Part shown: piece after piece, positions 1 to 8,184 of the stretch
Numbering within the stretch: position 1 is the first letter of the stretch
How the letters are laid out: every line of letters begins with the position of its first letter
Origin: Dipteris shenzhenensis
Taxonomy: Eukaryota; Polypodiophyta; Polypodiopsida; Gleicheniales
NCBI GenBank assembly: GCA_047967505.1
Contig: CM106539.1
DNA: 64,000 nt
Reading direction: 5' to 3' (one strand)
Notes under the pieces: generated by a model
What the model was told of the DNA's origin: nothing
Databases searched by the model: none
The model's input: only the letters and a program-made list of their open reading frames with translations
Program-made: the position numbers and the translations under genes

Positions 1-226
1 TAATAATGCCATAGGCTTTCTCCTCTCTAGTAGGATCTCATGCCAGGCATGTAGGAGCTGAGGATTCTCCAGCATTACAGGTTGTTGAAGAAGTTGAAGC
101 AGGTTTGACAATCCCCCTGAGGTTTTCCCTCATCAATGCAAACTTAATTTTCATCTGCCATGTGCGAAAGCCTTTACCATTGAACTTATCAATATGCAAG
201 AAGGTAGCCATGAGAGGGTCTAACAC
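1..226 (-). pseudogene. Ty1/copia gag N-terminus (runs off window edge)
   Basis: The minus-strand reading begins near 226 with MLDPLMATFLHIDKFNG and continues with FRTWQMKIKFAL. This is the usual start of plant copia Gag (a K-x-NG-x-x-F/Y-x-x-W core). A TGA interrupts it just after TCLA, and the same frame then reads DPTREEKAYGII, which matches the continuing Gag helix. The remainder lies outside the window. It sits downstream of the PBS and LTR at 1068-1350 in the same orientation, so it is the 5' coding end of that element. The internal stop marks it as inactive. Confidence 0.7.
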
Positions 227-1067
227 AGAATGGGCAGTTTCTACTCTCTTACAAGGCTAGAAAAAGCTGAAAAGCTTCAAAGTATAAGCATTTGGTGTAG
301 CAAATATTTGTAACCAAATTCCATTAAAAATCATAGTGGAAATGATACTTCAACTTGCATGCTTCATAGAGGTGGCTAAATGAAAGTATTGGAAGCAAAT
401 CCAGGTATAGCAACCTAAAGAAAAGTTGTAGCCACAATTGTACTGATGCTATTCAATACTTTAAAATATCAGAAATGCCAAAGTAGCATTTAATGTAGCA
501 CCAAATTCACAACACTGTCAAAACTGTCCAAAACAGAGGCCTAATTTTGGAGGGCTTGTATCTCACTCTTCAAGGCAAAGAAAAGAGGGCTTTCTAGGTA
601 GAAATAAAGTTGGTATACTAGAGAAGAGCCACTAAAGAGGAAAGTCAAAATGCCACCTCATGTCGCCATAGCCAGGAGCTTGATTGTCGACTGGTTTTTT
701 TGCATTTTCTCCCTCCTTGGTGGACCATTTCACTTCAAATTTGGACAAGGGCTAGTTGTGCAAGCGTGGCTTAGAGGAATTTTGAAATGGTTGCTCCAAC
801 AAGTCGTTTTGCATGAAATGGCATCAGAAAGAAAGCGACTGCTGCGTGGGTCTGAGGGCACCATTCCCTGATTGCTCTGACGTGGAAGGTCACCTATATG
901 AAGGGTCTCTCCAACCAGAAGGACTCTAGAAGAGGTCACTTGTAGGAGGAGAATTCATCCCTCCAAGTGGTTGGGCAAAAAGGGCAAAATGGAGAGGAAG
1001 GTGAAGAAGAAGAAAAAGATGATGATGATGATGACATGGCATAAATGGGCTCAAGGAGGATCATAGT
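227..1067 (-). other. Leader of the minus-strand copia element, no gene
   Basis: This is the stretch between the PBS and the gag start. The short ORFs here (for example 650-871 and 936-1196) show no family signature, and one is only a serine-rich reading of a GAT/GAA run near 1005-1035. I see no RNA gene. Confidence 0.5.
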
Positions 1068-1079
1068 GCTCTGATACCA
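1068..1079 (-). other. Primer binding site, initiator tRNA-Met type
   Basis: Read on the minus strand this is TGGTATCAGAGC, the usual plant copia PBS. It directly abuts the CA end of the LTR to its right. Confidence 0.75.
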
Positions 1080-1350
1080 TGTTGAAGAAGGGAAAGGGGA
1101 GCATGAAGCTGAACACAAAACAAGAGAATGCATATTGAATGAAGAAGGGTGAGGTCCATATGTAGGCACCTCTACATGAGCCACCAAGCTCCACAATCAT
1201 CTCCTCAATCAGCTCCTAGAATCTCTCAATCAGCCTATGTGGCATCTACCACCACCTAACAGTGCTTATGGGCATCTAGCTATGCCTCTAGCACACACAA
1301 ACATAGAACCCAAGGTGTGCCTAGGGCATACACCTTGAGATATCCCTACA
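1080..1350 (-). repeat. Putative 5' LTR of the minus-strand copia element
   Basis: On the minus strand the segment starts TGTAGGGATA and ends CTTCAACA, giving TG...CA termini of a 271-bp LTR directly followed by the PBS. The partner LTR lies outside the window, so the outer boundary at 1350 rests on the TG terminus only and no target duplication can be checked. Confidence 0.55.
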
Positions 1351-1717
1351 GGGAGTAGAGTGGGAGGTCAGAATTCTAGGAAAGATTGGGGAATCGGCTG
1401 GGCCATTCTAGGAAGGATACTAGATGAGAAATGGTCCTTCTTCAGGTCGGTGATTTGGGGAGGACTATTGTGGTTGAGGTTTGGACTGTTTGGTTTGGTC
1501 TCGCTTTGTCGATGGCATTGTAGGCCTTTTCCCCATATTAGTGGTATGTCTTCACCTTGGCATTTCACATGAATTAGGTCCCAATATGACAGTGTCAATA
1601 TAGTGCCATGTGGTAAGAGTGCCATGTGCTAAGAATGCCATGTGTCAATAGTGCATGTTTCTTTTGTGAGTGGTTGACGCATTTTACTCTTTTTGTGTGA
1701 TGAGGGTATTGTCTCTG
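1351..1717. other. Short intervening stretch, nothing recognised
   Basis: The stretch contains a triple repeat of a GTGCCATGTG-like phrase near 1600-1650 and no credible gene. Confidence 0.4.
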
Positions 1718-1826
1718 TGCCAACGTGGACTTAGGTAGCATAGAATGTGTGTGTAGAGTAGCAGTGGCAAAGCTCCACTTGTACTTGCATAAGGCTAGGA
1801 ATTAATCTCTCTTAGGAATCCTCAAC

Positions 1827-1955
1827 ATGCAAGTCCTACATTGGATTCCTACATGCAAGTCTACATGCAATATGCAACTCCTACATGCAACATGCAGCTC
1901 CTACATACAACTTGCAACTCCTACATGTAACTTCTATATGCAAGTTCTACATGTA
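1827..1955 (+). promoter_or_regulatory. Cluster of CATGCA (RY-type) motifs in the LTR
   Basis: The phrase CTACATGCAA/G, with variants, recurs roughly every 12-25 bp ahead of the TATA box, giving several CATGCA cores. CATGCA is the RY element recognised by plant B3-domain factors. Use as an enhancer is inference. The cluster is also present, more diverged, at 19978-20115 in the second LTR. Confidence 0.35.
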
Positions 1956-2008
1956 GAGAGAGAATGTCTTACAATTCCTACATGCAGAGAGAGAAGCTCT
2001 CCAACTTG

Positions 2009-2016
2009 TATAAATA
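2009..2016 (+). promoter_or_regulatory. TATA box of LTR copy A
   Basis: TATAAATA is preceded by a GC-neutral stretch and conserved at 20171-20178 in copy B. It is a plausible RNA polymerase II start for the element. Confidence 0.45.
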
Positions 2017-2614
2017 CCCCATAATTGAATGAATTCCACACTCTTTGGGGCATTGTGTTGAGTTCTACTTTGGTATTCCAAGTAGTTGTCTCCAAGTGTC
2101 CATGCTTCCTTCCACTCCACATCCAAAAGCATGTCCTAACCTTGCAACTCCTCCTTGCCTCTCTTCCAACCATGTAACCCATTCTCTCCCCCTCCTCCTC
2201 CTCCTCCTCCTCCCTTGTCTCCCTCGCCTCCTCCCTCCTCCTCCTTCCTCCTCCTCCCTTCTCCACTCTCTCCTTCCCCCCCATGCTCTTACATCTTCTT
2301 CCTCTCCCACTCCTATGCTCCCCCTAAACCCTTAATCCCTCAACCCTTAACCTCCATGATCGACAAGGGAGATGAGTTCTTCTACCTTGAACCTTGGATC
2401 CTCCTCCTCAAACTCTTCTAAACTCTACAACTCCTTCTAAACCTTGGAACCTCCTTCTAAACCCTCAACCTCCCTCTAACCCTCAAACTCCCCCTAAACC
2501 CTTCAACCCCCAATGTAGGTGAAAGCCTTCACTACCCCAATCATGATTATTCAATTCCCTTTCACACATGCATGCACTATGCTTGCTTACCACACTTAAG
2601 CCTACATCTCTCAC

Positions 2615-2660
2615 TGGAATACGACCCGAGGTCCTAAGCTACACTTATACTACAAACGAC
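2615..2660 (-). pseudogene. tRNA-Asp antisense relic inside the LTR
   Basis: The plus strand reads ACCCGAGGTCC, a gap, then TACACTTATACTACAAACGAC. These resemble the complement of the T-arm and of the 5' third of tRNA-Asp, with the anticodon arm missing. The same sequence is in LTR copy B near 20839-20884. It is followed by the same ~95-bp LTR-end segment that follows the complete tRNA copies at 2758-2832 and 2930-2998. Confidence 0.4.
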
Positions 2661-2757
2661 AACACCAAAATATCTATAGGTGACAAAAGGCCTCGCAACC
2701 CTACATATTGAGACTACCCTACTCTTTCTGTGAAAGCCGTGGGGAAGTGCCAACATT

Positions 2758-2832
2758 TGGCACCATTGTTGGGGATCAAACTCGGGTCACCCACATGACA
2801 GGCAGGAATACTCACCACTATACTACAATGAC
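2758..2832 (-). pseudogene. Full-length tRNA-Asp(GUC) copy including 3' CCA, antisense to the element
   Basis: The minus strand is exactly 75 nt, 72 plus CCA, and follows plant tRNA-Asp throughout. It has a 5' GTCATTG acceptor strand, the D-arm TAGTATAGTGGT, the anticodon loop CTGTCAT with anticodon GTC, and a 3' end AATGGTGCCA. The acceptor and anticodon stems still pair with wobbles. The T-stem has several mismatches (CCGAG opposite CCCAA), so a working tRNA is unlikely. All differences from the usual plant sequence that I can count are transitions. Plant nuclear tRNA genes do not encode CCA, so the copy was most simply made by reverse transcription of a mature tRNA primer. Confidence 0.75.
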
Positions 2833-2929
2833 AACATCGAAATATTTATAGGTGACAAAAAGCCTCGGAACCTTGCATAATGAGAATACCCTACTCTTCC
2901 TGCGGAAGCCGTGGGAAAGACCCAACATT

Positions 2930-2998
2930 TGGCACTGCTGTCGAGGATTAGACCACCCTCGTGATAGGCAGGAATACTCACCACTATACTACAACAAC
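2930..2998 (-). pseudogene. Second tRNA-Asp antisense copy, 6-nt shorter
   Basis: It lies in the same position relative to the LTR end as the first copy. The D-arm and 5' part (TACTACAA, ACTCACCACTATAC) are near-identical to copy one. The T-arm region is changed and about six bases are missing. The CCA complement (TGG) is kept. Confidence 0.65.
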
Positions 2999-3095
2999 AA
3001 CACCAAAATATCTGTAGGTGACAAAAAGCCTCAGAACCCTGCATACTAAGAATACGCTACTCTTCCTATGAAAGCCATGGGAAAGAGCCAACATT

Positions 3096-3113
3096 TGGCA
3101 CCATTGTTGGGGA
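3096..3113 (+). other. Primer binding site, tRNA-Asp type (innermost)
   Basis: TGGCACCATTGTTGGGGA is a transition-diverged form of the usual plant gypsy PBS complementary to tRNA-Asp. Sequence beyond it (GACTAGCG) no longer follows the tRNA, so this unit has the normal short PBS. Confidence 0.7.
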
Positions 3114-3685
3114 GACTAGCGTCTCAAGTAACGAGTAAACATATGCAAGTATGTGTAAAAAACAAACTACTACAAACTTTCATGAACATAACACTCAAGG
3201 GCAAGGAGATAGAATTTTTTTTTCCCAACTCTAGCCAAACATATTAACCCCAAGCATCAACCTTGGAGTACTACCTTACGAAATTTTCTTTATTTCTGAA
3301 AAAGAAGCCACTTGAAAAATAAATCAGGCTAGGTAATGGATACTAATGCATAGAGCTTCCAATTTTGAAGATTTCAGCTTTTTACAGTAGACTACTGATC
3401 TGCCGAGCTAACCATTTAGGGTTTGACCCTAACCCTACACCCATTCCTATAAAAACCCACTCCACCCCCTCATTCTTCTTCTTTCACATCTAGCCTCCAT
3501 CATCTTCCCCATTTTGAGCCCTACACAAGACCCTCCTCCCTCTCCATTGACCACCACTCTCCTCCCATCCTCACATAGTGAGTTACTTCGAGCCCTTCTC
3601 GTAGTGATAACCTAGCCATCCACCAGAGCGTTGCAGGTCACCATCTCCTCCCTTTGAATTTTTATCAAAGTTTTCTGTCTGTTAA
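3114..3685. other. Gypsy leader, no gene seen
   Basis: This is an AT-rich stretch followed by pyrimidine-rich sequence with a possible TATA-like CTATAAAAA near 3450. No coding or RNA signature is seen. Confidence 0.35.
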
Positions 3686-4024
3686 GTTTTCACCACCACC
3701 ACCACCCCCTCTTCACCCCCAATCCCTCCCCTCTTCACCCCCAATCTCTCCCCTCTCCACCCCCCCCCCTCTCCACCACCAACCCCCCCTCTCCACCCTC
3801 CACCACCACCCCCTCTTCACCCCCAAACCCCCCCCTCTCCACCCCCCCTCTTCACCCCCCCCCCTCCCCTCCCCTATCCACCCCCCCAACCCCCCTCCCC
3901 TCTCCACACCCCACCTCCCCGCCCCTTCCCTCCACCCCCCCCACCTCCCACCCTCACATCTCTCTCTCTCTCTCTCTCTCTCTTCCCACCCACCCTCACA
4001 TCTCTGTCTCTCTCTTCCCCCTCG

Positions 4025-4075
<51 letters not shown>

Positions 4076-4080
4076 CTCCC
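3686..4080. repeat. C-rich and (CT)n low-complexity block
   Basis: Long runs of CCACC/CCCC are followed by perfect CT dinucleotide tracts near 3957-3982 and 4028-4071. The 171-aa plus-strand ORF across it and the Gly/Arg-rich minus-strand ORFs are translations of these simple repeats. Confidence 0.85.
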
Positions 4081-4700
4081 TCTCTTTTCCTGCCTCAGCC
4101 CTGTCAACTCAGCTGTCACCATACACCTTGAGAGTCCCCATCGTAAGCCTAGGGTGTCGTGCATCGTGAGCTACTACTCCTCTACCTAGGGCATCGTGAG
4201 CTACTTCCCCATGCACCACTGGAGGGAGGTTGGGATGCCTTGACCTAGGACATCGTGCGTAGGGTGCCGTGAGCAATCAATGCCCCTCCATCAATGCCAC
4301 TACATCGCAGTAGACTCGCAACCCAAGGCTCGTACATCGTGAACCGTGCTCCTCTGAATCGCATCTGTGTGCCACCAGGGACTGCGTGTCATGAGCCAAA
4401 GCCACTAGGGCCCGTTTGCCATAAGCCGTCAAAGCCAACTCCGCCCCCAACGCTCCGCTCAACTACTCCGCCACCACCAACCAGCCCGGTTCCGTCAACC
4501 TACCAACCCTTCTATGCCTCCCCTTCAAAAACTCCACCCTCCTCTCCCCCTTCACAGACTCCACCCTCCCCCTCCCGCCCACACACCCCTCCTTTGCCAC
4601 ATTTCCCACCCTCCACCCCCACCCTTGTCGGCGGCGACTGCCACCCCTCCCCCATTCTAGGTTTTTTTTTTAATTTTTGAAGGACAGTAACCGGACTTCT
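4081..4700. other. Pyrimidine-rich spacer, nothing recognised
   Basis: CATCGTGAGC-like phrases recur near 4155-4275, followed by a Pro/Thr-rich reading to about 4680. No family match. Confidence 0.35.
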
Positions 4701-4704
4701 AACG

Positions 4705-4840
4705 TAGTGTAGTTAGGTTAGGTTAGGTTAAACTAATCTTAAGGTTAGGTTGAACTAACCTTAGTTAGGTTTGTGCTAACTAGGATAGGTTCAGTTTACT
4801 AGATTTAGGTTAAGTTTAGTTAAGTGGACCTAGGTCTAGC
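4705..4840 (+). repeat. Degenerate GTTAG/TTAGG short repeats
   Basis: There are several adjacent GTTAG units plus inverted CTAAC units, with related sequence again at 5218-5350. The unit is not the plant telomere heptamer. Confidence 0.6.
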
Positions 4841-5004
4841 TAACTATATATTGTGAACATATTGGGAGATAAGGAAGGAGTCTCACTTGCGGCTTTCTCA
4901 CATACACAATGGGGGAATACACACAAAGGTGGAGGCTGAAAACAGTTTTCCTCTTCTTAGTTGTGAAAGCCAAAAGAACTCTTGTACAAAGAAATAGAAG
5001 AACC

Positions 5005-5065
5005 CTAAATGTGGGTCTCAAACCAAACTCAGCTAACTAAGGTGGCATACTAACTGAGCCATGAA
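5005..5065 (-). repeat. SINE-like tRNA-derived promoter unit
   Basis: The minus strand has an A-box-like TGGCTCAGTTAG (5050-5061) and, 26 bases later, a B-box-like GGTTTGAGACC (5014-5024). These are the internal RNA polymerase III signals of tRNA-derived SINEs. I cannot define its ends, and no cloverleaf forms. Confidence 0.4.
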
Positions 5066-5350
5066 CTAGAGTACATAAGGATAGCTGTCATCCAGCTATT
5101 ATTCATGGGCGGTGTACCAACCGCATCTGCAGCTAATAAGTTGGTGACATAAATGCACAACGGTCACCCTGGCATATCACGAGTGGAGCTCGATATCTCA
5201 ACATATATAGGATCAATTAACCTTAAGTTAGTTTTAGTTAGGTAAACTGTAGTTAAGTTAGGTTACATGGACTAATTGTCAGTCAAACTAATTGTTCAGT
5301 TAGGCTAACTGAACTAACTAAGTCAAACTGACCATTCATTACTCTAACTA

Positions 5351-5794
5351 AAAGTTACCTCAACTCCTAGTTCAAACTCAAGTTCCATTCACACTAAGAC
5401 CTAAAGGACCTCTAAAATTCCCTCTAACTTTAAAGGTCCATAACCCGCTGAATTGGTACCCAAGCTGGACATCGTTTGAACCACGGTTTCACACATAAAA
5501 ACATCATGCTACGGGGCATTTTTTCAACCCATTTAATACCATTTTGGCATCCTAGCACTCGCTAATTTGCACCCCTGTGTGGGTCCCTTTTTGCACTAAT
5601 TTGCTCATAAATTTCTATCGTGAACTTCGATTGACAATCTGCCTACATTGACACATTTTCCTACACACATGGAATAATCCTAGGCACATGATTAAACGAC
5701 GGTCCCTACAACACTAACGCATTTCTAACCCCCCTAACACAACTACTTTAACATCTGCACTAGCAGCGGCAGAGACACCCGTTCCACCTCTCAT
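5351..5794. other. Spacer, nothing recognised
   Basis: Unique-looking sequence without a gene-like ORF. Confidence 0.35.
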
Positions 5795-5950
5795 CAAATC
5801 TACATGCAACTACGCTCCAGCCAATGCCTCCGATAACTACGCTCACCAAATCTACATGCACAACTATGCTTCATCCAATGCCTTTGACAACTACACTCAC
5901 TAAATTTGCATGCAACTATAGTTCGGCCAATGCCTCCAACAACCATCTAC
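5795..5950 (+). repeat. Three tandem ~53-bp units upstream of gag
   Basis: Units start near 5795, 5847 and 5901. Each reads CAAATCTACATGCA... CCAATGCCTCC...AACTAC with growing divergence. One frame gives an Asn/Tyr-rich repeat (NYAPANASDNYAH) before a stop in the third unit, so it may be a repeat at the Gag N-terminus or a leader repeat. Confidence 0.55.
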
Positions 5951-5983
5951 CCCGATTTCCCCCCTGAAATTTAGGAAATCATT

Positions 5984-6330
5984 TTGACTCCGCAACATGA
6001 TGTGGCCAAGCGTCATCGCGATGATGGGGATCTTGAACTCGAAGCAGAGGGGAACAATTTCTTTAACCCTCGCAATAATTTTGGCAACAATAATAACAAT
6101 CAAGGCAAGCATGCCCCCTGGGCAAACTCAAACTTCCCAAATACAATGGTAGGGGTGATCCAACCCGATTCCTCCAGCATTTTGATGTCGCATGTCGAGC
6201 AGGTGGAGATCAATCCAATGAAACCAAGCTCGCCTAGTTCCCCATGGGCTTAACCGATGAAGTCTCAGAATGGTACCTAGACCTCCTAGTGGAAGAAAGA
6301 GCCACATGGGATCTACTGCAAACTGAATCT
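5984..6330 (+). pseudogene. Ty3/gypsy gag remnant
   Basis: A first frame starting MTPQHDVAKRHRDD runs into an Asn-rich linker. After a shift near 6130 the reading KLPKYNGRGDPTRFLQHFD appears, then GLTDEVSEWYLDL. This is the classical retrotransposon Gag domain (a P-x-Y/F-x-G-x-x-DP start and an A/S-x-x-W-Y/F block). A TAG interrupts it after NETKLA. The similarity stops at about 6330, where other sequence begins. It could be the gag of the element whose PBS lies at 3096. Confidence 0.65.
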
Positions 6331-6881
6331 TGTATGTATGAAACCTCTTCTTCTCCCTTGTGTTTGTAGTATTTTGAGTATATTTGAGTGGAGTCTTACT
6401 CTCATGGCAATGAAAGTCACTTCTTATCATTTTCCTTGAGTCTCCATTCTTATGTTCTTTTCTCTCTCTATTCAAGTCTCTAAAGTAGTTCTTGTTCAGC
6501 CGCTCATTGTGCACACATGGTCTGAGCCACCATGCAAGCTTCTTCCTCTCTTTCAGGTGAATTCTAGGGATCATGGATCATTGATAATTGTGGAGCCTTG
6601 ACGGAGTAGTTTGCTTAGGCAAAATCTGCATGGGCAAATGCAGTTAATGTAGCAATTAGAACCCTTGTCAGTATTTGGCCTATAACTTTCTCCTCGGTGG
6701 TCCAATTTCAATGAAGCTTATATCAGCGCAAAGCTCTCTTTAAGTATCCCTCCCATGTAATTAGTTTCTTACATTGGGTCGAGGACAAGAAGTTATGAGT
6801 CTCTGTGTATGACTATTTATTTCTATGGCAGTTTTTACCCCCTTTTAGTAAACTATCCATATCTCTTCAACCGGTCAAGGC
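6331..6881. other. Non-coding retroelement-like sequence
   Basis: I see no gene. It lies between the gag remnant and the direct repeat that starts at 6882, and may be leader or LTR sequence of the next element. Confidence 0.3.
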
Positions 6882-7385
6882 ACATCTCTATATGTACTTT
6901 ACTTTTTGATATCAGTTTTTTGGTGGAATTTAAAGAGCTCTGTGTTTTCTAGTAGTTTGTAGAATGATTTTGAGCTATTTCTAGAGGCTTCTGTGAAGGA
7001 GGTGCCATGCTTCCTCGGAATTTACCCATCCATCCAAATCAGCCTGTTCAAGCCCCTAGATATATATCAGTTCATATCATGTTGATCCAAAAGATCTTCT
7101 TCCAACAACCCATCATTCTTCTCTTTGGCATCGATCGGCTTGGTGAGATAATGGCCTCTGTGAATCCTTTTCTTCTCCCGATGCTGGACTACAACATCAC
7201 TTGGGATGTTACCATATTCATTCTCCTCTAAGGGAAGTAAGGAGAAAGATATGTTGTGGTTTTCTTTGCATGAAAATATTTTCTTCATCTCTCTTTGCAA
7301 GTGATAAGGGTCTCTATCATTAAGATTGGGAAGAGCAGGAAGCTAAGAGGTGCATGACATTTCATTACCCCCAACTTCATGTCAC
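6882..7385 (+). repeat. Diverged ~500-bp direct repeat, copy 1
   Basis: It aligns by eye to 10163-10650 from ATCTCTATATGT to AACTTCATGTCACA. It includes the 74-codon small ORF. The pair brackets a gag-protease-RT remnant, so the copies could be LTR or leader duplicates of one element. Confidence 0.6.
7007..7231 (+). CDS. Conserved small ORF of gypsy elements (74 aa, intact copy)
   Basis: I do not recognise the family. The 74-residue reading starts MLPRNLPIHPNQP and ends with an F-LLP-M-L-x-Y-x-x-TWDV-x-x-F-I-L-L block just before the stop. The same protein is readable at 10282-10505 and at 48236-48460. The third copy has exactly the same length of 225 bp, although its surroundings are otherwise very different. 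Conservation is at the protein level (QQ-x-I, LFG-x-x-RL, LLP, TWDV) rather than only DNA, which argues that it was once translated. It sits ahead of gag in both elements where the order can be read. No signal peptide or transmembrane segment is evident. Its role is unknown. Confidence 0.55.
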   Translation: MLPRNLPIHPNQPVQAPRYISVHIMLIQKIFFQQPIILLFGIDRLGEIMASVNPFLLPMLDYNITWDVTIFILL

Positions 7386-7510
7386 ATCTTTTGGTGGAGA
7401 CGTCGGGTATGTTTGGTATTGGATTCATCCCACCTTAGTAAACGGTCTCGGGTGTACTTGATCGCATGTTATGCCTAGCATAGGCATGTGTTTCTGATGT
7501 GATAAAGAAG

Positions 7511-7666
7511 ATGCCTAGAAGAACTCCGTTAGAAGAGATTGCAGCCTATTTAAGAGAACTTGAAGATTGTGAAGGTGATGCTCAAGCTATTCACACTATC
7601 ATTATGATCATATCCTTTATGTTTGCACTCTTGAATATGTTGGTGAATCGACAATGCCGTCAGTAG
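7511..7666 (+). CDS. Conserved small ORF with membrane-like helix (51 aa)
   Basis: The reading starts MPRRTPLEEIAAYLRELE, passes an EGDAQAI block and then a hydrophobic stretch (IIMIISFMFALLNMLV) that could span a membrane. A counterpart of 54 residues lies at 49037-49201: MPDRTPLEEIAWQLQELE, EGDVQAL, then FVMAFLFALMNNLM. The two share the M-P-x-R-TPLEEIA start, the acidic amphipathic helix and the hydrophobic tail. Both lie between the 74-codon ORF and gag. The function is unknown. The amphipathic plus hydrophobic layout would suit a membrane-associated accessory peptide, which is inference only. Confidence 0.5.
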   Translation: MPRRTPLEEIAAYLRELEDCEGDAQAIHTIIMIISFMFALLNMLVNRQCRQ

Positions 7667-8184
7667 GCACAATGATAGATTGGGGATTCTTTTATGCACT
7701 GGTAGCTTGGTGTGAAGAAGAGTTGAGTCTTTGGGTAGTTTTTGACTATAACAGTGGAGTGGTGATTCTCAATGCTTTCAACTTCTTTTGATATGCAAAT
7801 CATGAAGAGTACAATATCTTGAAGCTATTATGTGCACTTCTAATTGTGAGAAGGGTGATTCTTGAATGTATGTATACACAATCTTTTCATGGTGCTGGTT
7901 GGTCACTTATTTTTGAAGATTTTGTTGGCGATCACAGTGTGGAGGGTTTTCAACAAGTGGTTATGCATAATAAGTTGGTCTTGGTATACTAAGGCTTTGT
8001 GGGATCTTGTTTGGATCTTATTTGGGATATTATTTGGATCTTCATGTTTCCTTTTTGTCTTTCATCATGGTGAAGATTCTATTGTTTTGAGGGACCCAAG
8101 GGGAAGACCCAGAGTCTTATCTTTGAGATTTTGTTCAAGGATGCCGGCTTTCAGGATGGTCCATGAAGGATCAAGCAGAGATTT
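7667..8184 (+). other. Degenerate spacer before gag
   Basis: This is probably the decayed start of gag: near 8095-8130 one frame reads GKTQSLIFEILFKDAG. The 109-aa ORF at 7862-8191 has no recognisable motif and is not called. Confidence 0.3.

Larger units (their letters stand above)
1718..2755 (+). repeat. Long terminal repeat of a Ty3/gypsy element (copy A)
   Basis: About 1.04 kb is repeated in the same orientation at 19877-20979. The shared landmarks, in order, are TGCCAAC at the start, a cluster of ACATGCAA phrases, TATAAATA, a CCT-triplet tract, and an end in GCCAACA. A tRNA-Asp type PBS follows after two bases. The ORFs inside are low-complexity Pro/Leu/Ser readings of the CCT tract and are not genes. 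Copies A and B could be the two LTRs of one very large, repeatedly invaded element. No matching target duplication or polypurine tract proves it. Confidence 0.65.
2661..3113 (+). repeat. Tandem array: LTR end plus tRNA-Asp complement (three units)
   Basis: There are three head-to-tail units of about 170 bp. Each contains a ~95-bp LTR end running from AACACCAAAATAT to GCCAACA (variants included), two T residues, and then the complement of tRNA-Asp. In unit 1 the tRNA complement is full length (75 nt including CCA). In unit 2 it is 69 nt. In unit 3 only the 18-nt PBS remains. The spacing of the PBS starts is 2758, 2930 and 3096. Confidence 0.75.

Noticed and set aside
2045-2421. Overlapping Pro/Leu-rich ORFs, also at 20207-20627
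   Set aside because: They are the CCT-triplet tract of the LTR read in different frames.
2758-2832. A functional nuclear tRNA-Asp gene
   Set aside because: It encodes CCA, abuts an LTR end at the PBS position and has a mismatched T-stem. A reverse-transcribed primer copy explains it better.
2661-3113. CRISPR-like array
   Set aside because: Units are 166-172 bp with LTR and tRNA content. There are no short repeats with unique spacers.
3654-4169. 171-aa Pro/Ser-rich ORF and the opposite Gly/Arg-rich ORFs
   Set aside because: These are translations of C-rich and (CT)n simple repeats, with no domain and open in several frames at once.
4705-4840. Interstitial telomere-like repeat
   Set aside because: The unit is GTTAG/TTAGG with many interruptions and both orientations. 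The plant telomere unit is TTTAGGG.
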